A stretch of 64,000 nucleotides of DNA, from the NCBI RefSeq assembly GCF_000247695.1, contig NW_004624880.1, forward strand, positions 2,256,528-2,320,527, written 5' to 3'. The position numbers and the translations under genes were made by a program. Each line of letters opens with the position of its first letter. Position 1 is the first letter of the stretch. Positions 47,201-54,089 of the stretch are shown here, piece after piece. Origin of the DNA: Heterocephalus glaber. Its lineage: Eukaryota; Chordata; Mammalia; Rodentia; Bathyergidae. The notes under the pieces were generated by a model. The model was not told the DNA's origin, did not search any database, and saw only the letters and a program-made list of their open reading frames with translations.

Positions 47201-47385
47201 TTGTCACCTGGCCTTCAGCTCATCTCCGCCCAGGAAGGGTCCATTAGAGAAAGACTGTACAGCCCCACTCATCCGCAAGCACTCAGAGTTGATTATATGC
47301 TATTTTCTCAATTTATTTATTTCATACCAACCAGTCACATGCTGCCTGAACGCTTCTCCCTCCAGTGGATGCCAAGGCCTTTTGT
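17129..47385 (-). CDS. UBASH3B: UBASH3B (STS-1/TULA-2), exons 2-14, 5' end outside window
   Basis: This is the whole coding span seen here: 13 exons joined from 47385 down to the TAA at 17129-17131. They give 1789 coding bases and residues 55-649 (human numbering, matched from memory), with all exon phases compatible. The family is an adaptor and phosphatase that binds CBL and ubiquitin and dephosphorylates SYK/ZAP-70-type kinases, damping receptor signalling in blood cells and platelets. Domain order is UBA, 2H-phosphoesterase-like, SH3, then a C-terminal histidine phosphatase. Catalytic residues visible are R390, H391, R473, E501 and H576. Against the human protein as I remember it there are about eight changes (for example 327 G to S, 351 P to Q, 460 N to K, 509 S to N), none at a catalytic residue. 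The paralogue UBASH3A is excluded because the sequence follows UBASH3B almost residue for residue. Exon 1 and the promoter are not in the window. Confidence 0.97.
17515..17605 (+). mobile_element. ID SINE with target-site duplication
   Basis: ggggatttagctcagtggt, then ctgctgcgcaagggcaagga, then an A16 tail. The duplication agtgaatatccccttac / agtgaatacccccttaa flanks it. Young copy. Confidence 0.92.
17688..17969. mobile_element. TcMar-Tigger-like element, left end missing
   Basis: The inner text (gagccctatatatac, gataaagtttaatttataaa, gaatgtggtctctccctt) and right end (gataaaagaggtccgttg, followed by TA) match the copies at 28971, 40111 and 55370. Confidence 0.65.
18866..18975 (-). CDS. UBASH3B: UBASH3B exon 13 (second catalytic histidine)
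   Basis: 110 bases encode the end of G568 and residues 569-604 (NNILIVAHAS to VQMVRK). The VAHASS motif carries H576 (H565 in mouse), the second active-site histidine of the phosphatase. The acceptor is CATCTCCAG and the donor is GTAATT; the exon ends in phase 0. Confidence 0.96.
18976..20443 (-). other. UBASH3B intron 12
   Basis: Contains one classical ID SINE at 19326-19409. Otherwise no repeat or gene recognised. Confidence 0.8.
19326..19409 (+). mobile_element. ID SINE (classical subtype)
   Basis: gaatgtagctcagtggtagc, then atgcttgcctagcatgcata, then gggttcgatccctagcac and an A tail. Closer to the common rodent ID than the 'gtttcgctgcc' copies. Confidence 0.88.
20444..20550 (-). CDS. 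UBASH3B: UBASH3B exon 12 (phosphatase domain)
   Basis: 107 bases encode the last base of R532, residues 533-567 (PHIPVSKLVV to ECKSK) and one base of G568. Val537 and Gly562 differ from human Ile and Ser as remembered. The acceptor is TATGTTACAG and the donor is GTAGGT. The exon is too short to stand out as an ORF and was found by matching the protein. Confidence 0.95.
21042..21205. mobile_element. Tigger-type MITE with TA duplication
   Basis: 164 bases with inverted ends: CAGTAAGTCCCCAACTTAG on the left and, reversed, CCGTAGGTCCTTGACTTAG on the right. Flanked by TA at 21040-21041 and 21206-21207. Resembles mammalian MER44-like elements; no coding capacity. Confidence 0.8.
21640..21850 (-). 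repeat. MIR SINE relic
   Basis: 'gatgacaaaactgaggctcc' followed by 'gacttgcttacactgtttgc' and 'gacttgaatctgggtct' is the reverse MIR pattern. Confidence 0.55.
22945..23465 (+). mobile_element. L1 3' end, 5'-truncated
   Basis: Sense text of the ORF2 end (NWKLDKEHVV-like, then MEYYSAIKNEKLESFIAKWM) followed by a purine-rich 3' UTR and an A-rich tail. The same family is seen at 51902 and 61096. Confidence 0.85.
24797..24872 (+). mobile_element. ID SINE, diverged
   Basis: gggctgggaatgtaactcc ... cttccctagtatgtgcaaag ... A-rich tail. Box B is mutated. Confidence 0.7.
25321..25465 (-). CDS. UBASH3B: UBASH3B exon 11 (phosphatase, E501)
   Basis: 145 bases encode the end of G484, residues 485-531 (LQQENHLKIR to LSVDTTY) and two bases of R532. 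The EPGLFEW motif contains E501 (E490 in mouse), the likely proton donor. Residue 509 is Asn where human has Ser as remembered. The acceptor is unusual, ending ACCTCTAAG, and the donor is GTAACC; both are weaker than their neighbours but the frame fits exactly. Confidence 0.95.
25466..26798 (-). other. UBASH3B intron 10
   Basis: One ID SINE at 26014-26092; nothing else recognised. Confidence 0.8.
26014..26092 (-). mobile_element. ID SINE with target-site duplication
   Basis: Reverse ID (ggtaccagggatcaaactcg ... actgagctaaatccctgccc). The duplication ttagcttagctttctt is at 25998-26013 and 26093-26108. Confidence 0.92.
26799..26891 (-). CDS. UBASH3B: UBASH3B exon 10 (phosphatase, R473)
   Basis: 93 bases encode the end of G453, residues 454-483 (EALLESKTII to AHNILK) and one base of G484. 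The SPSLRCVQTA motif carries R473, a catalytic-pocket arginine (R462 in mouse numbering). Residue 460 is Lys here and Asn in human as remembered. The acceptor is TCCTTGCAG and the donor is GTGAGA. Confidence 0.96.
26892..28253 (-). other. UBASH3B intron 9, no repeat recognised
   Basis: 1.36 kb without an obvious SINE, LINE or gene. Confidence 0.7.
28254..28376 (-). CDS. UBASH3B: UBASH3B exon 9 (phosphatase domain)
   Basis: 123 bases encode the end of G412, residues 413-452 (RYIRTNLNMP to CMQARLV) and one base of G453. It has no long ORF of its own and was placed by frame and homology. The acceptor is AGGCCAG-like, ending CCAG, and the donor is a consensus GTAAGT. No change from human as remembered. 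Confidence 0.96.
28915..28930 (-). promoter_or_regulatory. CTCF-like motif
   Basis: tgccccctagaggcca matches the reverse of the CTCF core (CCASYAGRKGGC) well. It is just outside the Tigger element. Binding is not shown. Confidence 0.35.
28971..29587. mobile_element. TcMar-Tigger-like element abutting exon 8 donor
   Basis: 617 bases with inverted ends: CAGTAGTTCCCCTTATATGC on the left and, reversed, CTGTAGACCCCCTTATCTG on the right. TA precedes the left end; the right flank reads CA, a likely decayed TA. It is an internally deleted copy with no transposase ORF. The same family recurs at 17688, 40111 and 55370. Confidence 0.75.
29595..29715 (-). CDS. UBASH3B: UBASH3B exon 8 (RHGER catalytic motif)
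   Basis: 121 bases encode residues 372-411 and one base of G412, from PLRVNSQPGP to SQCFDAK. The exon holds the start of the histidine-phosphatase domain with the motif CRHGER. H391 (H380 in the shorter mouse numbering) is the nucleophile that forms phosphohistidine, and R390 binds phosphate. The acceptor is TCTGCAG and the donor is GTGAGT. A Tigger-like DNA transposon begins at about intron base +8, right beside this donor. Confidence 0.97.
29716..31275 (-). other. UBASH3B intron 7
   Basis: One B1-dID-type SINE (29937-30114) and MIR-like traces near 30950-31040. Confidence 0.8.
29937..30114 (+). mobile_element. B1-dID-type dimeric SINE
   Basis: Left B1 monomer (atgatgtactcctgtaatcc ... gagaccctgtctcaaaa) followed by an ID-like right monomer (gggactgggaatctagcatgc ... 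gggttcaatttctagtacg). Confidence 0.8.
31276..31408 (-). CDS. UBASH3B: UBASH3B exon 7 (linker before phosphatase)
   Basis: 133 bases encode the end of codon 327 and residues 328-371, starting SYSILNTASS and ending TIICQPMQ. This is the linker between the SH3 and phosphatase domains and the most divergent exon here: A335, H338, Q351 and M361 where I remember V, N, P and T in human. The acceptor is CTTCCTCTGCAG and the donor is GTAAGA; the exon ends in phase 0. Confidence 0.96.
31836..32208 (-). mobile_element. two B1-like SINE monomers with an ID between
   Basis: Reverse B1 at 31836-31976 and a second reverse B1-like unit at 32093-32208 (aaggatctcagtgtggaagt ... tgcctcaacttccatgagtg), separated by a reverse ID. 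Confidence 0.65.
31985..32078 (-). mobile_element. ID SINE with target-site duplication
   Basis: tactggggattgaactctgc ... ccactgagctaaatcccagg. The duplication cttattttgatttt is at about 31971-31984 and 32079-32092. The tail is a G-rich run on this strand. Confidence 0.85.
32905..32940. repeat. (TG)n microsatellite
   Basis: Short, slightly interrupted TG array in intron 6. Confidence 0.8.
33490..33755 (-). repeat. MIR SINE split by an ID
   Basis: Reverse MIR with 'gataattatctccatttta' on the left and 'gaggctcagagaggcagtat', 'aaggccacacagctgataa' on the right. A reverse ID at 33587-33648 interrupts it, with the duplicated tatctc(c)atttta at both sides. Confidence 0.75.
33587..33648 (-). mobile_element. 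ID SINE, 5'-truncated, inside MIR
   Basis: ttctggtaccagggatcgaac ... gaggcaggcagtggaac, lacking the box A end. Target-site duplication tatctccatttta / tatctcatttta. Confidence 0.85.
33776..33898 (-). mobile_element. B1 SINE
   Basis: Reverse B1 (gagacagagtctctctttgt ... cctcagcctcccaagtgctg) flanked by 'aaaattcacttctt' and 'aaaattcaaattctt'. Confidence 0.9.
34566..34580 (+). promoter_or_regulatory. CTCF-like motif
   Basis: ccagcagagggcgga matches 14 of 15 positions of the CTCF core consensus CCASYAGRKGGCRSY. It lies in GC-rich, SINE-free intron 6 sequence. Binding is not shown. Confidence 0.45.
34921..34995 (+). mobile_element. ID SINE with internal deletion
   Basis: ggccggggatttagctcagtg, then 'gtttcctatgcaagcgcaaa' (the 'gctgcctgctg' part is missing), then ttcgatcccaggtac and an A tail. 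The duplication aagaaagggaaggtg flanks it at about 34905 and 34996. Confidence 0.9.
35724..35932 (-). CDS. UBASH3B: UBASH3B exon 6 (SH3 domain)
   Basis: 209 bases encode residues 258-326 plus two bases of codon 327. They hold most of the SH3 domain: the VIYPYTP strand in place of the usual ALYDY, the acidic NDDELEL stretch, GDFIF, the GWIYG tryptophan and the LPENYI end. The SH3 domain binds proline-rich partners such as CBL. The acceptor is CCTTTTTCAG and the donor is GTAAGG. The split codon joined to exon 7 reads AGT (Ser) where I remember Gly in human. Confidence 0.97.
37549..37635 (-). mobile_element. ID SINE with target-site duplication
   Basis: ggtaccggggatcgaacttg ... gcaggcggcagaaccactgag ... 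cccagccc. The duplication gagagctcattt / gagaactcattt flanks it. Confidence 0.92.
37682..37812 (-). mobile_element. B1 SINE
   Basis: Reverse B1 with a G-rich start, then 'gacaaggtctcaccatgtag' ... 'gggattgtaagcgtatgcc'. Flanks share 'tagagggg'. Confidence 0.88.
37976..38046 (+). mobile_element. ID SINE, old
   Basis: ggctataggtagagctcagtgg ... atgtgcttaggatg ... A-rich tail; box B is degenerate. Confidence 0.55.
38403..38857 (+). mobile_element. ERVL-MaLR-like solo LTR
   Basis: About 455 bases start 'agttatggtttggatttgaac', pass through 'ggtggattaatccattaatg' and 'gttatatccagttctttcctc', and end 'agctgactaacaca'. This is the MaLR-type LTR layout. No retroviral gene is present. Confidence 0.6.
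40111..40382. mobile_element. TcMar-Tigger-like MITE
   Basis: Starts CAGTAGCTCGCCATTATCCA after TA (40109-40110) and ends with 'gaaactgtgaatagagga'. About 270 bases, internally deleted copy of the family seen at 28971. Confidence 0.7.
41154..41323 (-). CDS. UBASH3B: UBASH3B exon 5 (second HxT motif)
   Basis: 170 bases encode residues 201-257: the end of the E201 codon, then VHVEPHKKQLHVTLAYHF and on to FANHE. The second HxT motif of the 2H fold is H212-V-T214. Two HxT motifs on separate exons are the hallmark of this domain, for which a 2',3'-cyclic nucleotide phosphodiesterase activity has been described in the family. The acceptor is TTTTTCCAG and the donor is GTAATA; the exon ends in phase 0. 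Confidence 0.97.
41500..41581. repeat. 82-base direct duplicate, copy 1
   Basis: Differs from 42738-42819 at only two positions, both CA here against CG there. Not a repeat family that I recognise. Confidence 0.95.
41809..41823 (+). promoter_or_regulatory. CTCF-like motif
   Basis: ccaccagggggtgtc is close to the strongest CTCF core (CCACCAGGGGGCGC), with CG changed to TG. Single-copy surroundings. Binding is not shown. Confidence 0.45.
42738..42819. repeat. 82-base direct duplicate, copy 2
   Basis: It retains two CpGs that are CpA in copy 1, so it looks closer to the ancestral sequence. It runs straight into a SINE insertion at 42824. Confidence 0.95.
42824..43010 (-). mobile_element. B1-dID-type dimeric SINE
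   Basis: Reverse ID monomer (tactggggattgaatccaag ... ctgagctacatctccagcc) then reverse B1 (ttgagacacagtctcccaa ... gtgctgggattgcaggtg). Confidence 0.85.
43670..43860. mobile_element. ERVL-type LTR fragment
   Basis: 'catggcttggaggtgaaatg', 'aaggcttggtcccc' and 'gggaggtggcagagccttta' resemble a mammalian LTR of the ERVL/MaLR sort. Ends are uncertain. Confidence 0.4.
43930..44128 (-). CDS. UBASH3B: UBASH3B exon 4 (2H-phosphoesterase-like domain)
   Basis: 199 bases encode residues 135-200 plus the first base of E201, starting CEDSKVDALG and ending AAEAASKT. This is the middle of the 2H-like domain. The acceptor is CCCCCCACCAG and the donor is GTAAGC. The exon is GC-rich with several CpGs, so long spurious ORFs appear on the opposite strand here; they are shadows. 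An LTR-like fragment lies about 70 bases downstream in intron 4. Confidence 0.97.
44530..44612 (+). mobile_element. ID SINE
   Basis: tctagtagctcagtagtagag, then cctagcatgcacaaggcctt, gggtttgatacccagcac and an A tail. Confidence 0.85.
45174..45346 (+). mobile_element. B1-dID-type dimeric SINE
   Basis: B1 monomer (ggtgatgcacacctgtaatcc ... gatcttgtctcaaaataaa) joined through an A-rich linker to an ID monomer (ggactgaggatgtagctctg ... gggttcaattcctggtacc). Confidence 0.88.
45485..45536. repeat. (CCTT)n microsatellite
   Basis: Pure array of about 13 units that abuts the tail end of a reverse SINE. Confidence 0.95.
45537..45724 (-). mobile_element. B1-dID-type dimeric SINE
   Basis: Reverse ID monomer (tggtactgggattgagcccag) then reverse B1 (gaagcagggagggtcttagtc ... 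gttctgggatcacaggtgtg). Confidence 0.85.
46207..46393 (-). CDS. UBASH3B: UBASH3B exon 3 (end of UBA, start of 2H domain)
   Basis: 187 bases encode residues 73-134, starting LFSHVGDPFLDDPLP and ending LCQFFM. The exon contains the first HxT motif of the 2H-phosphoesterase fold (H126-I-T128, in FPHITLC). The acceptor is TCTTCCAG and the donor is GTGAGT. The exon starts with the third base of the W72 codon and ends in phase 0. It matches human UBASH3B residue for residue as I remember it. Confidence 0.97.
46394..47331 (-). other. UBASH3B intron 2
   Basis: 938 bases; one B1-dID-type SINE at 46866-47074 and otherwise single-copy. Confidence 0.85.
46866..47074 (-). mobile_element. B1-dID-type dimeric SINE with duplication
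   Basis: A G-rich run, a reverse ID monomer (tctgggaatcgaacccagagc ... actatatcccagcc) and reverse B1 (agacggagtcttgctaaattg ... gccaccatacctggctt). Flanked by aaagtgaatt / aaagtgaatc. Confidence 0.88.
47332..47385 (-). CDS. UBASH3B: UBASH3B exon 2 (54 bases, UBA domain)
   Basis: This very short exon has no ORF of its own length and was found by looking for the missing link before exon 3. It reads QKALASTGGRSVQAACD and ends with the first two bases of W72. This is the C-terminal half of the UBA domain that binds ubiquitin. The acceptor is a good pyrimidine-rich TTTGATTTCTTCCAG. The donor is GTTGGT, a weak 5' splice site. The first base (A) completes Ala54 from exon 1. Frame joining to exon 3 (TG + G = Trp) is exact, which fixes the donor even though a nicer GTATGA lies four bases downstream. 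Confidence 0.93.
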
Positions 47386-50300
47386 CTGGAAGAAATCAAA
47401 TATCTATTGTTAGTATTTTTAGCCTCTTCTCAGGTTTTTCTACTGCAGCAGCAAGAGTTGGGTGCACAGGAGGAGACATCAGAGGCCATGTTTGGCTCTT
47501 TCATCCATGGAGTGGAGAGAGACCTGCAGCAGGTCCTCCCCAAGGGTCATATCGAGGCATGTGGAAGTTAGGGCTTGCCATTAATTTCTGAGAAATTAGC
47601 ATTGGATTTGCATGCAGCCTGGCAGCCCATGCAGTCTATTTTCAGCACTTTCCACATTAGAATTTTATTTTTGCTTCCCTAAAAATGATCACGTCTTGGT
47701 TCCTCCTCCTCCCTTCTCATCCACTCTTTTTTACTGACCCAGATCCCCTGAAGAGTGGATTCTTGTTTTTGGCCCCTTGGCAGGATGGGTACATCATCCC
47801 CAGCCACTTCATAGATCTGTCTGAGGACAAGTCACAGTGGGTACAAGAGGATGGCCAAGCAGTGCTCTCATCCCCACTTCTAGAGAAACATCTTGAAGCT
47901 GTCCTAACAATGGGTGAGCATCCACAGGATGGTGACAGCAGCCAGGCCCTTTACACACGCTTACAACTAGAGCTCTTCTAAAACTCTAGACATGCCTCCA
48001 AGAGCCAGTGTTCTGGGTTCTTATCCAGTTTTTTTATTCACCCATCCTTTCATTCGTGCATACACTCATGCTGACACTTCGTAATTATGTAGGATCTCAG
48101 CTGTTTTGTCAGCACTGTACCAGGTCCTATGATTACAATAAAGAACAAGACCTACACGGTCTTGCATGGACCTCACGCAGATTTCAGTTGCACAGGCTCA
48201 TGAAAACATCCATCCTACAGCTAATTATTTAATCACACTGGTTGCAAATCAGTATTGGAAGGGCATAGGAAGCCATGATGACACAGGGCAGGGAGATCTA
48301 GCCTGGGTTCAGGTCAGGGAGGCTGCAGAAGGGGCATTTCAAGTGAGTCCCAATGGGGTGGTGGAGTTGTGTGGTAGCTGTGTAGACCTCAGGCCATCCA
48401 CTCCACAGTGAGATGTAAAGATGAAATAAGCTGGTGTACATAGGAGCCCTGGACAGTGCCTGACACTTTCTAGGCTATCAGTAAGCAATCATTCTCTCTC
48501 CTTGATGCTACACTGATTCAGGGTCTTTGATAAGGAGAAAGGAAGGAATCCAAATTAAACTACACTCCATCCAAGCCTCCTTTTCCTGCAGAACCAACCC
48601 TTTTTTCCTCTTGTTACTTTTCTGTGAAACAATCAGAGAGACTGGTGCTGTGAAAAACTCAGAGTCAGAAGGGAAGGGATCTCAGAGGTGACGTGTAACC
48701 CCACTTCTTCATACACAAGGGAAACCTTAGCCTGGCTCAGGTGATAGCTGCATGGAAGCCCGACTCTGCCTCCTCTGCTCCCCAGCAGAAAGTCAGGTCA
48801 AACACCTTTGTCTCCCCTGTGAAAATCTAAGCACAGATACCCAAGGGTCAGGGTAAAGAAGTCTGCACAGCTAATGAGAACAGCACTGTGAAACACAACC
48901 TCTTTACAGTCAGATGAAGTTAAGGGGAAGCGAGATACATCCCTCAGGTCCCCTCGGAGTGGAAGTTGGCTCAGGAAAGGCTAGAAGCACAGACCTCTCA
49001 CTCATTCCACACCCTGCAAGGTGCCCCTGAGTTACAGCCTGTCTGCTCCCTTCCTGCTTACCTGACAGAGGACAGCCACCTTGCTTTTGTCAGGGGAGAA
49101 ACTATGTACCCACAAAAGCTCAGCAACCATGATCTGTGAGAGGTTATTCACCAGAAAAGGAACCATTGTTTCAAAAACAATTGGGAAAGGGAAAAACTCA
49201 TTTGTGGTAAGGCCAGCATGTTATTTATATAAAGCATCTCATTTCTTTCTCCGATGCCCTTCCCCCAATGAAATACATCTAAGTGAAATTTAATTTATTT
49301 CTCCTGAGGAGTTGGGAGAATCCTCTGGAAATGAAAGATTTAATTAAGTTATAGTTTCTGTAACTCAAAAGATACATTTTGGAGAGGGTTCAAGGAAAAA
49401 AACTGAGGGAGATAATTAAAGGGTTGGGTGTGATGAAGGCTGTGATAAAAGGTAAGGAAATCCAAATTCTTTCTTTCTAAAGAAGGCAAGTCTAAGAGAC
49501 CTTTAATTTTGTGGAAGGTTATTGTATTCCACGCACTCTCTCTAGAGAGGGTTGGCCCACATAAGTATTGTTTACGGCACGAAGGGCTCAAGTTAGCTAT
49601 CAGAAAGAACTTTCTGGAAGTAATGTGGTTTGAAGTTTTTTTTACGTTTCTAGAAAGTAGTTATCAATCTGAAACAGAAGAGTGAAATTCCCTAGGCAGG
49701 AGGTGGTAAGAGAAGTAAAATCCCTTTCTCCTTACAGTTGCCGTGACAGGTGGGCCCGCAGCCTCTTTACCCACCGCCAAGCTGGCCGTGGTTGAGTGAG
49801 TTCCCAGAGCTCTGCCCACAGAACATACTGAACAGGGGAGGCAGGAGAAGGAGGCTGCTCTCCACTCCCCAGAAGAAAGACTATTGCCATAGGGTGCCAC
49901 CCCCACAGCCCACCCCACCCCCCCGGCGGCCAAAGCCAAGGCCAAGTGGGAGTGAGTGCAGTGAACTTTGAAGCCCAGGCCCAGCCCCAACATCTGCTAC
50001 TCTCTGGGTGATTCAGAAGTTGGCAGAGGGCTTATTTCAGAGGCCACCTAAGACCTTGAGCAGATGGAGGACCACCTCCAAGCTGAATTGCCAGTGGCCT
50101 TGCCATCGGATTACAGCAAGGACTTAAGGTGATGAAGGACTCTCTTGGCTAGAATCGGTAAGACACATGGATTATTAAAGTTCAGTCACATGCAGACATA
50201 AACTTGACCTCTGATCCCAGTCCTAATTTTGCCAAATAAGTCTTGAGTTTGTTTGCAGCACTGTATTAAAAAAAGTGACGCGAACTCCTGCCAACCAAGG

Positions 50301-51796
50301 ATGGGGAAGAACAGCACAAACAAGACAAAATGATGGCAAATCAAAAAACCAGGGGAACAGCTGTAGAAATGAGCCACAAGGGGAGGAGCCAGCATACCAC
50401 TGAGGGCCCTGCTATGCTCTGCTGGGATTCCTCTGACACCTGCCCTCAGTCCTGGTGAAGTTTGCACTTGAGCTTGGGCTGGCCCCGGCATCAAAGATGC
50501 TTTCATGCCTTTGAAGGTTGGGAAAGGACACACCCCATTCCTGCTAGTTTGCCTGAGACAAGCATCATCAGTTCCTCCCATCCCTTCCCTCCACTCTCCC
50601 TTTTTCCCTCTCTCTCCCCTTCTTTCCTTCTCTCCCTCTGCCTTCCTTTTTTCCATCCTTTCATTCTCTTCTTTCCCTTTTATTTTTAAGGAACTCTTAC
50701 CAAGAAACTAAATGACAACCAAAAACTAAACCAAGACTCTGAAATGTTGCTTTCAGACTGGTGGCCACCCTCTAGGGACAGTAGCTTCAGGTTCCCTTAG
50801 CTAGTTCAGGGTGGAACCATTGCCAGCTCTGGCAGGATTCTCACTCCCTCTCAGAACAGCAGACGTGAGCCTGCCTGGATTCTCCTGGTTGATGTCAGAC
50901 AAGGTGATTCCCTAGGGCTGCATGATTATCTGGGGTCCCTGTGGCTCTGACACTGCCCCCTTAGTCTATCCAGTTCCTCTCCAGGGGACACAGGCCAGGT
51001 TCTTGGGTCTGGGCCATAACTGGTGTACAAAAGGAGGAAGCATGGGCCTTGCTCCTAGAGGGTCATGCAGAGAAAGAAAGATGCTCACAACAGTTTCTTA
51101 CCATGCAGTAAGGGAAGGGCCAGGACAGAGAAGTGTGGTGTCCTAAGTAAGGCAGCTCAGAAGAGGGTACACAACTCTTCAGTGCAGAGTTCCTAGGCCT
51201 GAGGCTCTCAAATTGTACTCCAAGCTACACTAGGCCAGAACATCATGCCAAACTCAAAGAGGTGCCAAGGGATATTTTAAAATTTTTGAGGGAAACATAG
51301 CAATACTAATCTTCCATTGGACAGCATGTATCTACTTTGAGGTAGTTACACTTTCATTATTTGTGCTGCAATTTCTCTTGATGTCCTATATGTTTAAAGC
51401 TAGGGTTTTGGCAACTGCTGTAATAAAAAACAAGTCCCCAAGAAGAATCAATGTGGAACAGGAAATGATAGTGGCAATGATTTGAGCAGTGGTGCTGGGC
51501 CAAACAGACATACTTGTCTTGTTAGTAAGTAGTAATGGTTATTTAAGAATGGAGTAAAAATAATATTTTTCTTTCAGTGTATGTGTATTATTTTTCAAAT
51601 GGCTCCTAAGTTGTTAAGACATAAACACTTATTAAGGTTTTTGGATATAACTACCAAGTAAACAGAGCTACTATATGTTGGCCCACAAGCTTTATGTAAA
51701 AATTATTGAGACATTAAAGGTGCTGTCACCTGAGAAAGTTTTGGAATCAGTCCTAGAGGAAGTTATGTTTGATCTGGGTCTTAAAACTGAGTAAGA

Positions 51797-52979
51797 AGCC
51801 AGGCATGGTGGTGCACACCTGTACTCCCAGCACACTGGGAAGCCAAGGCAGGAGGATTCCAAGTTCAAGCCCAGCCTTGGCCACTTAAGGACTTGGCAAG
51901 ATTTTTTTTTTTTTTTCTTAAGTTCTCTTATTGGTACATTTTAGGTATACAATTCGTTTACATTTATCATTGGGTGCTTGTACCTGTACATGATACATCT
52001 TGGTTCTTATTTTTTTCCCCATTACCTGTGCACCCTTCACCCCCTCCACCCTTCCCTATTTACACAGACATCATTTCCATTTTTTTTTCTTTTCTCATAG
52101 TTTTTCCTTTCCCTCATTTCCTTTCCCCTTCCCTTCCCTTCACCCCTTCGTCTTTGGACCATTTTTTCCTATTTCAAATTATCAATTATTCATTTTAATC
52201 ATTTTAACCCTGATTTACACTATCAGTTTCCCACTCTAGAGAAAATATTCAGTATTTACACATGTGTGTCCTATTTATTTCACTTAAGAGTATGGCCTCA
52301 ATATGCATCCATTTAGCTATAAATGTCTCTAGTTTGTTGTTCTTTATGGCTGAGTAGTACTTCATTTTATAAAAAACCCACATCTTCTTTATCCAGTTTC
52401 CAGTTGATGGACAGTTGGTTCCAATCCTTAGCTATTACAAACTGTGCTGCTATGAACATGGGTGCACTTATATCACTGTGGTATGATTCTTTAAATTCTT
52501 TGGGGAAGATCCCCAGCAGGGAAATACCTGGGTCAAATGGGACTTCTAGTCCTAGTTCTTTGAGGTATCTCCATACTGATTTCCACAGTGGTTGCACCAG
52601 TCTACACTCCCACCAGCAATGGAGAAGGCTTCCTTTCTCCCCGAACCCCCGCCAGCATTTGTTATTGGTTGATTTCATGATAGCAGCCATTCTTTCTGGG
52701 GTGAGGTGGAATCTCAGTGTTATTTTCATCTGCATCTCTCGAATGACCAGTGATGTTGAAAATTTTCTCATATATTTGTTTGCTGCTTTTACTTCTTTGT
52801 CTGAGAAATGTCTGTTCATTTCAGATGCCCATTTTTGAATTGGGTCTTTGAATTTGGGGGGATCTGATTTATTCTAGATAGTATCGGACTTAGCAAGACT
52901 CTTTAAAAAAAATATTTTTTTAAAGGGCTGGTGGCTATAGCTCAGTGTGAGGGCCCTAGATTCAATTCCCAGCATGTGT
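51797..52979 (+). mobile_element. B1-dID-type SINE interrupted by an L1
   Basis: B1 monomer at 51797-51901 (gccaggcatggtggtgcacac ... ggacttggcaaga) and ID monomer at 52886-52979 (ggctggtggctatagctcag ... attcaattcccagcatg). The L1 between them duplicates the target. Confidence 0.85.
51902..52885 (-). mobile_element. L1, 5'-truncated, inside a SINE
   Basis: Poly(T) at the low end, then L1 3' UTR. An ORF2 C-terminal fragment on the minus strand spans about 52367-52819 (NRHFSDKEVKAANKYMRKFS ... NWKLDKEDVGFL). The target duplication ggacttggcaaga / ggacttagcaaga is at 51889-51901 and 52886-52898. Confidence 0.92.
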
Positions 52980-53755
52980 GGATGGGTGGGTGAGAACTGT
53001 GTTAGAGGCAGCTAGAGAGAAGGGCACCAGAAGTAGCCAAGTGCCATGAGTGAATGACCGAGGGAAAGGGACAGCACTGTGTGTGCAGGAAAAACGGAGT
53101 TTGGTGACGCTAGCACACAAACTGTAAAGCTGGAGGAGGGTAAAGATGAGTCTGGAAAGGTAGGCAGGGCTCAGTGCACAAAGATCTCATGCTGATTGAG
53201 AGCTCAGGCCTGACCACTGACTTGTGTGGGCAGAAAGCAGTGCAGGTTGTGTGACAGGGAGGCAGGGCCAGGTGTGCCCTGAGGGATACGCCTCAAGGAG
53301 GCACAGCTGTCAGCTGGGAGGCCACATGGAACCTCCACAACACATCAGCAGGGCACCACAAAAGCAGCAATGGCAGGGATGTCGGGAATGATGTTTGTAT
53401 CGCTGGCAGAGCAGAGCTTGGTGGCTGACTTGGTGTTGCAGCTTGAATGTTTTTACGTGGCTGGTGGAGACATCCCTGAAAGAGAGGGCTGGAGCAGAAA
53501 TGGGTTTGGGCAGGGGGTGTAGTGTGCAATGAGTTCAGTTATTACTGCAGGCTAATGGCTGACCAAATGTCATGAACAGACACATCTTGTTGGATACCTG
53601 TTCCTAGGCCTCTGAGCTTGACCAGGATTCCTTGTCTCTTTCTATGCAATCTATACATTTGTTTTAGGCCACCACTGAGTTTCTAATTTCCAGTCCCAGG
53701 AGTATGTTCCACTCCCAGTTTATTCAACAGTGAGGTTAATAAATACTCAAGATGC

Positions 53756-53872
53756 TGGATGTGATGACACACACCTGTGATTCCAGCACTTGCGAGGCTG
53801 AGGCAGGAGGATCACCGCAAGTTCAAGGATAGTCTCATATGAACTACATAGTGAGACCCTGTATCAAAAAAC
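53756..53872 (+). mobile_element. B1 SINE with target-site duplication
   Basis: gctggatgtgatgacacacac ... gaggctgaggcaggaggatc ... gagaccctgtatcaaaaaac. The duplication tactcaagatgc is found on both sides. Confidence 0.9.
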
Positions 53873-54089
53873 AAACAACAAAACTACTCAAGATGCCCTG
53901 ACTGGGGATGTTAGCGCAGACCCCAAGTTCTACCTCAGGCCTCAGAGAAGAGCCCTCCCGTTGTGTTATTGCTGCTTGACAGACCACAAGTATCTGAAGC
54001 TTGCAGTAAAAAACAATAGCATCATGTATACCAGTGGAGACTGCAAATATATTCCCAACTGTAAAACCTTAATTCACTTATGTAGAAAA

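Noticed and set aside
17129..47385. Processed pseudogene or UBASH3A
   Set aside because: Introns, splice sites and frame are all intact, and the residues follow UBASH3B rather than UBASH3A.
50186..50656. 156-codon minus-strand ORF in intron 1
   Set aside because: The protein starts in a low-complexity Lys/Glu/Gly-rich stretch from a purine-rich run and shows no domain. Treated as chance.
52323..52838. 171-codon plus-strand ORF
   Set aside because: Antisense of the L1 ORF2 fragment on the minus strand.
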